A stretch of DNA of 48,934 bases from Welwitschia mirabilis (taxonomy: Eukaryota > Gnetophyta > Gnetopsida > Welwitschiales), in contig JBOZIK010000001.1 of the NCBI GenBank assembly GCA_051453625.1, positions 279,116,096-279,165,029 on the forward strand. The letters run 5' to 3'. Made by a program: the position numbers and the translations under genes. The notes under the pieces are model-generated. The model made no database searches, was not told the origin of the DNA, and worked only from the letters and a program-made list of their open reading frames with translations. Of this stretch, positions 47,741 through 48,934 are shown piece after piece. The first letter of the stretch is position 1. Each line of letters starts with the position of its first letter.

Positions 47741-48934
47741 GTGATTATTTCATTACTAGAAGCTTAAAAAGTACATACTCATGCAAAAAACCTAAAGAGT
47801 AATATTGATTTTAGAGTGTCTAAAAAAATGAAATACATTTCAAGTGAACTTGAAATAGATATAGGCAGACAAGGGACCTGTTAATCTTGCTAAAGGAAAA
47901 TCACACTGATGGACTACATACTAGAATTTAAGAGGCTTATAAGCTGGGAAATAAAACCTAGAGTGAGCCTGTTCTCTCCCCTTATTTTTGGGGGCCTTGA
48001 TGACATGCCTCAATGTTCGTCATTTAAGGCCTTAAAGCATTGAGACACAGGCCTAAGTAAATGAACAGGTCTGTTCTTGATCTTTAAACTAAAACCATTT
48101 CATTCAATAAAGCAGTGCTTACAAACGGCTTCATAAGTGGACATTGTGTGTCATTGGAACATATGCTATCTTATAAGAAGGATTATATAACATCCTTCAT
48201 ATGGCCTTGGAACTCTCAACTGCTTCTTGCATAGACACCATGATTGCATAACTAGTTTTAATTTCATACCCTTGGTGTTGAAATTACTCCTTCATCACCT
48301 TTAACTGATGCTCCTCTTTGCTTCATAAAATGGTTGAATACCAGCTTTATCTACATCTTTATTGGTTTCTTGGAGGTCATGATGGATATGCTAAGACAAT
48401 GTGAGCGAGACCTTCTAAATGGGGCTAGGATATAGAGGAGTTAAGGTTTCCATCCTTAGATCTAGAGGACTGCTTAGTGAATAAAGGGAAAAACTTGTTT
48501 ACCCTTCACATAGCTTGATTATGGGCTGAATCTAGAAGACCTGAAGACAATTCTTTACTGACTGGATCAAAAAAATACTTAAACTAGTTATTGTGGAATC
48601 TTGCCAAGAAATTTTGGGAAAAACCGATTAGTTGACATCATACATGATTTTTCTAGGAGTTTTTAATTTTTTGAATAGATGATAATTTGCAAATAAGATG
48701 GAATTTGATTTCTTTAATGATATGAGAGATTTCAAATGCTTGATTTCTGACAAATTTTTCATTCCTTCCTTGTCAAACATAATAAATGTAGGCTAAAAAA
48801 ATGAATTTGGGAATGCCATGCTAGGACGATTTTGATCTACATCTACCTTTAAACCATGAGAGCAGATCATTCTAAGAAGAAGCTGAGGGGTAAAGGTTTA
48901 CTGGGCTCAAAGTAGTTTAGAGGAGGACGACAAA
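47741..48934. other. Non-array tail, no recognised gene
   Basis: Composition is less AT-biased than the array. It includes a perfect 14-base palindrome TTTAAGGCCTTAAA (48023-48036) inside a larger imperfect inverted repeat (GGCCTTGATG...CTCAATG against CATTGAG...CAGGCCT, about 47990-48055). A minus-strand frame at about 48120-48330 has only scattered stops and reads words such as AIMVSMQEAVESSKAI and MLYNPSYKIAYVPMTHNVHL, which might be a degraded exon. I do not recognise it. Confidence 0.45.

Noticed and set aside
47990-48060. TTGATGAC as a possible C/D snoRNA box C
   Set aside because: No CTGA box D at suitable distance and no terminal stem; the inverted repeat does not fit a snoRNA fold.

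Overview
The window looks like nuclear DNA of a land plant from a draft, gapped assembly. It is very AT-rich, has no intact protein gene, and is built almost entirely from decayed mobile elements and large direct duplications. The plant call rests on a Ty1/copia relic with a plant-like Gag and integrase layout, a Ty3/gypsy chromodomain followed by an LTR-like tail, two copies of a TRIM element with plant-style LTRs, and a broken exon closely resembling the C-terminal end of plant Pumilio (PUF) proteins. I do not name a species. All reading frames longer than about 60 codons are chance frames, gap-spanning frames or shadows of repeats.

Layout. 1-250: a (TC)n tract and a segment of a dispersed pyrimidine-tract family. 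313-2030: copia relic (gag, protease, integrase) on the + strand. 2206-2385: Pumilio-like pseudo-exon. 2386-4950: AT-rich sequence with nothing recognised. 4951-6290: tandem pair D1/D2. About 7985-13210: a diverged tandem pair E1/E2 (period about 2.9 kb), with a tRNA-like element at 10240-10305. 13211-15570: mostly gaps and AT-rich DNA. 15573-18420: tandem pair F1/F2, with a third copy F3 at 21236-22410. 19479-19949 (minus): a coiled-coil reading frame broken by stops. About 20090-21240 (minus): gypsy chromodomain relic and LTR-like tail, which contains a 37/43-bp alternating minisatellite.

22411-47740 is a macro-tandem array with an inferred ancestral order C-A-B and a unit of roughly 8.7 kb. 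Observed order: C1 A1 | gap | A2 B1 C2 A3(partial) | gap | B2 C3(remnant) A4 | gap | A5 B3. B1 and B2 each carry a 447-448-bp TRIM retrotransposon. B3 has the empty target site, so the insertion can be placed relative to the duplications and its target-site duplication is confirmed. 47741-48934 is a tail outside the array with less AT-biased composition and no recognised gene.

No genes here work together as a system. What the window records is genome dynamics: retroelement decay with many changes of the kind cytosine deamination produces, segmental tandem duplication, a template-switch-like rearrangement, and assembly gaps that mostly fall at junctions between duplicate copies. I found no CRISPR array, operon, functional tRNA or rRNA gene, or intact coding system.
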